DNA of 64,000 nucleotides from Sympetrum striolatum (lineage: Eukaryota; Arthropoda; Insecta; Odonata; Libellulidae). The notes under the pieces are model-generated. The model did not search any database, had not been told where the DNA came from, and was given only the letters and a program-made list of their open reading frames with translations. The stretch spans positions 92,298,254 to 92,362,253 of the forward strand of contig OX388343.1 in the NCBI GenBank assembly GCA_947579665.1, written 5' to 3'. The position numbers were made by a program, and so were the translations under genes. Positions 61,166-64,000 of this stretch are shown in pieces (the stretch's first letter is position 1; each line of letters opens with the position of its first letter).

Positions 61166-63089
61166 TTATCCAAAAACGGCATCCTGGTTTTCTCTACGGA
61201 AAGGAGCAAATCCTCTTCCTACAATGCATCGTAGGATTGGCCTTCTTTGATTTCCACCGATCACGTGACCTCCGAATTTCCCACTCCTCCCACCATGAAT
61301 CATAATAGCTCCTCCACTGATGCCGTGACCCATGGTCAAACCTCTACCGCTGCTAAATCCTGTAAATCCTTTAGAATCTTCGCTTGCGACGTGATCTTCG
61401 CTAACACCCTGCCAACCACCGCCACTAATTGGTACTCCCGTGAGTTCATGGGATTCGCTGTTTTTATATCCCTCATATACTCCGTGATCTCCACAGAGAA
61501 CGGGATTTCCACCAGTTCTTTCATCTCCACTAATTAAATTATTATAGCTTATCACATGTCCGGCTTTGATGCTATTATCTCCAATGTAACCATAACCGGC
61601 GCTGTAGCCCCGGTTGATTCCGTAGCCCCCGATATAGCCACCGAAGCCTGCATATCCATGACCTAACGAATTTATCACAACGGGCACTGGTCTGTACACT
61701 AGATACGTTCGAGGAATGATCATATTCATGGAAACCCCACTGATTCCTTGTCCGTTGTATCCAAAGAATCCTCCAAGTCCACTCCCGAATCCTGCTCCTT
61801 CGTATCCGTGGGACTTGATGATGACGGGCACTGGCTTGTACACTTGGTATGGCTGAGGAATGGGTACTTTCACGGGGACGCTGACGGGCACGGCGACGGG
61901 TTTAGGGATGTGCACGGGCACTGGGTGAGGGACGGCGACCTTGACGGGAACGTGCACGGGGTAGGGGGCCTTCTTCTCCACGGGGTAAGGCACTGGCTTA
62001 TCGACGGCCACCGGATAGGACTTCCCCTCTAGAACTGGATATCGCTTCTCCACGGGATATGGGACGGGGTTCGGGACTGTAACGCCCACATTCCTCACCA
62101 CCGGGACGGGTACGGGCTGCGGCACCGGGACTCCGATCTCCTTGGTTATGATGATGGACTTAATGTCACCGTTCTCAGCATCTGTTGCAACTTTATCAAC
62201 AAATCCACCGTCCCAGTGAGGGCTCGTTGACTCTCCGCTTTGGCTATCGCCAAGTATTTCGTCTTGATCAACACTACGGCTGAGACTTGAAAGTTCTCTT
62301 TTCTCCTGCTGCTGGGAATCTTCCGCTTCTTCTGGAGATGCGGAGGCTACCGAAACGGCTAGAAGACAGGCCAGGATCTGCAATTAAAAAGTTTTACCCT
62401 CAGGTTAATTATTTCATACAAGAGGTACCAACCGGCCTTCGGGCTGAATACTTTACAGACAGACATATTTGATATCAATCACAGTAGTAATTGTACCAAT
62501 CCTTCGTATTTTTTCAGATTTAGCAAAATATTTTGGATTTTTCAAAACGTGAATATTGTGCAAATATTCGAAGCTCTGATCGATTTAAGAAGGCCGCATT
62601 AAAATTGACTAACTGTAAGGATGTAAATTGTCGGTCCCTAATTCGTTAGGTTTTCCTTCCCATGGATTTTTGGTGTCAGTGACCGTTCGCGAATCGTAGA
62701 CACTGCATTCGGGCATTGACCGATCAATAGATGAATAGCGATTTTGATACATTTGTGGTGAAGCGGGTCAATTTAGACTTTGAACGATTTCGATCTTAGG
62801 CCATTACAAATCTATTATAGATAGGAAAGCAAGGAAAAATTTAGATTCTTAGATTAAGTTATTCCTAAAATTCTCCATTTCATACGCCGATATGCTTCAT
62901 ACGCGACTTGCTGTGTGCATATGTGTTTGTTTATATTAAAATATTAATCGACAAATCTAAGCACTTTACGAAAGAAGATCGTTCCACCAAAACTCTTCCT
63001 TTTTTAAATTTTATAGCTTTTGATATAAATACAGTACCAATTATAGAAGAAATTCGTCAAATAGTCTACGTACTTACAAAAAGCTTCAT
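61166..63089 (-). CDS. Divergent PV-core secreted protein E
   Basis: Two coding exons on the minus strand: exon 1 is 63078-63089 (MKLF, donor GTAAGT) and exon 2 is 61166-62377 (acceptor TTTAATTGCAG), with a 700-bp intron. The product has 407 residues, much longer than its paralogues (233-279). The signal peptide is MKLFILACLLAVSVASA and KR lies at 30-31. The Gly-rich block is replaced by an acidic Ser/Asp-rich segment (about 33-75). The PV core (about 76-195) starts IKSIIITKE. A second degenerate copy of the core end follows (TYLVYRPVPVVINSLGHGYA after [20 protein letters not shown]), then a long Gly-rich but less regular tail with a basic C-terminus (PILRCIVGRGFAPFRRENQD), the only part with Cys near the end. 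This suggests a changed role within a matrix family. Function is not known. Confidence 0.86.
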
Positions 63090-63130
63090 AGCCTTGAAGT
63101 TATGGAGAGGATCGGATGGAGATAGTGGAG

Positions 63131-63189
63131 TGGTTGAGAAATCCTTCGAACTCTCTTTATATACGTTTTAATAGGTATATGCTTCACTA
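63131..63189 (-). promoter_or_regulatory. Core promoter of PV-core gene E
   Basis: TATATAAAG on the minus strand at 63155-63163. An initiator-like CCACT has its A at 63131 (32 bp downstream), giving a 42-nt leader. The box TGCTTCACT (63180-63188) lies 17 bp upstream of the TATA box, as in genes A-C. Confidence 0.65.
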
Positions 63190-64000
63190 AACCTAATAAT
63201 CTCTCCTTTCTCAGGTAAGAATATTTTGATACCCCTCCGTTCATCCGACGGAATGATTTCTACTAACGGTATGAGAACCGTTATTAATCCCTAGAAATAT
63301 ATCCACAATTAAACACTAAAAAAATTGTTAGTACCTCAAACGGTCCTCATGTATTTCATGAATTCGATGAATCCACGTCGAAACGTTTATTGACATTGTC
63401 ATTTATTTAAATTGAAATTGGATAAGTAATAGATTTCCTTAAAAGTGAGCTTAAAGAATAATTAATTCCATTCAATCAGAAAATAATTTTAACCAACCGT
63501 AAGATAGAAAAATAATATTTAAGAATCGAAAGTCATGACATGCAAGGAAATGAGAACAATTTTTACCTTTACTTAAACTTTTACTATAATGCTTGAAATT
63601 AATAAAATCAGTTTGTCTCGAAAATCCGGCCTTCAAGGAAAAAATTGTACTTCATCATAGTATACTACTAATTCACTATACTAGGTACTCATATACACTA
63701 GCATAAGAAAATATGCATTGTATAAATGTAAATGAAGCAATATAATGAATGAATCAAATTACCAGTTTAAATGTGACTCTTTTCTAATTTTGGGTATATT
63801 TATCCTTCAAACATCGCCCAGCAATAACTCTTATAGAATATCTCATAATATATGTAATAAGATCAGCTAATACGTCTAGTTAGTTTTAGAAGAGAAATTA
63901 AATTGTAAGAAAGTAAAACTTAAACTTTACTAAAATATGCCTTGCTAATTAAGATAGAATTATCATACCATCGTCATGAGACTGAGACTTTATACTCAAC
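63190..64000. other. No gene recognised
   Basis: AT-rich upstream flank of gene E. Nothing identifiable. Confidence 0.5.

Overview
The window looks like nuclear DNA of an insect. It is AT-rich with sparse genes. Its genes have very short first coding exons that split the signal peptide, GT-AG introns, TATA boxes about 31 bp from an initiator, and AATAAA signals. It also carries many non-LTR retrotransposon, hAT-like and fold-back relics. I cannot name the species.

Five protein-coding genes are supported. Four lie on the minus strand (about 4.6-6.5, 10.0-10.9, 15.1-15.9 and 61.2-63.1 kb). They are paralogues encoding small secreted proteins, probably cuticular. Each has a four-codon first exon (MKL plus L, P or F), a signal peptide, a KR dibasic site, a conserved ~120-residue Pro-Val core built of VPVPHP/YPVEKP-type blocks, and Gly-rich flanks. 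All four share a TGCTTCGCT-like box 15-17 bp upstream of the TATA box. The fifth gene, on the plus strand (promoter at 34.95 kb, stop at 49,770), can be assembled from three exons whose phases fit exactly. It encodes a secreted protein of about 2,831 residues: a Gly/His block, about 2,380 residues of almost pure (Gly4Ser)-like repeat, a small His/Cys block and a unique 52-residue tail. This natural giant equivalent of the synthetic G4S linker is one of the two most striking objects here.

The rest is mostly transposon-derived. The other standout is at 53,305-55,534: an element with two 156-bp inverted repeats enclosing a broken gene. That gene has a GFDGNSGHS motif and a C-terminal block (HKVLIHG...LSEEAMEARNK...RRFR...) that reads as a RAG1-like/Transib-type DDE transposase. 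Others are a fold-back element with an 8-bp target duplication (35,800-37,892), a non-autonomous hAT-like element with an 8-bp duplication (31,113-33,433), a 240-bp hAT-like insertion whose empty site is visible in a second copy of its host repeat (22,334-22,573), hAT-like ends at 13.7-14.2 kb, a small CAGGGTG element (38,114-38,565), six non-LTR fragments, a tRNA-derived SINE candidate, and a 2-kb element at 56.4-58.4 kb made of ~167-bp units that each carry a tRNA B-box-like motif.

Layout: 0-4.4 kb no gene; 4.4-16 kb three PV-core genes; 16-34.9 kb repeats and transposons; 34.9-50 kb the giant Gly/Ser gene, with transposons in both introns; 50-60.5 kb transposon-rich; 61-63.2 kb the fourth, divergent PV-core gene. 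The PV-core and Gly/Ser proteins are all predicted to be secreted, so a shared role in cuticle or another extracellular matrix is a reasonable inference, but the sequence does not prove it.
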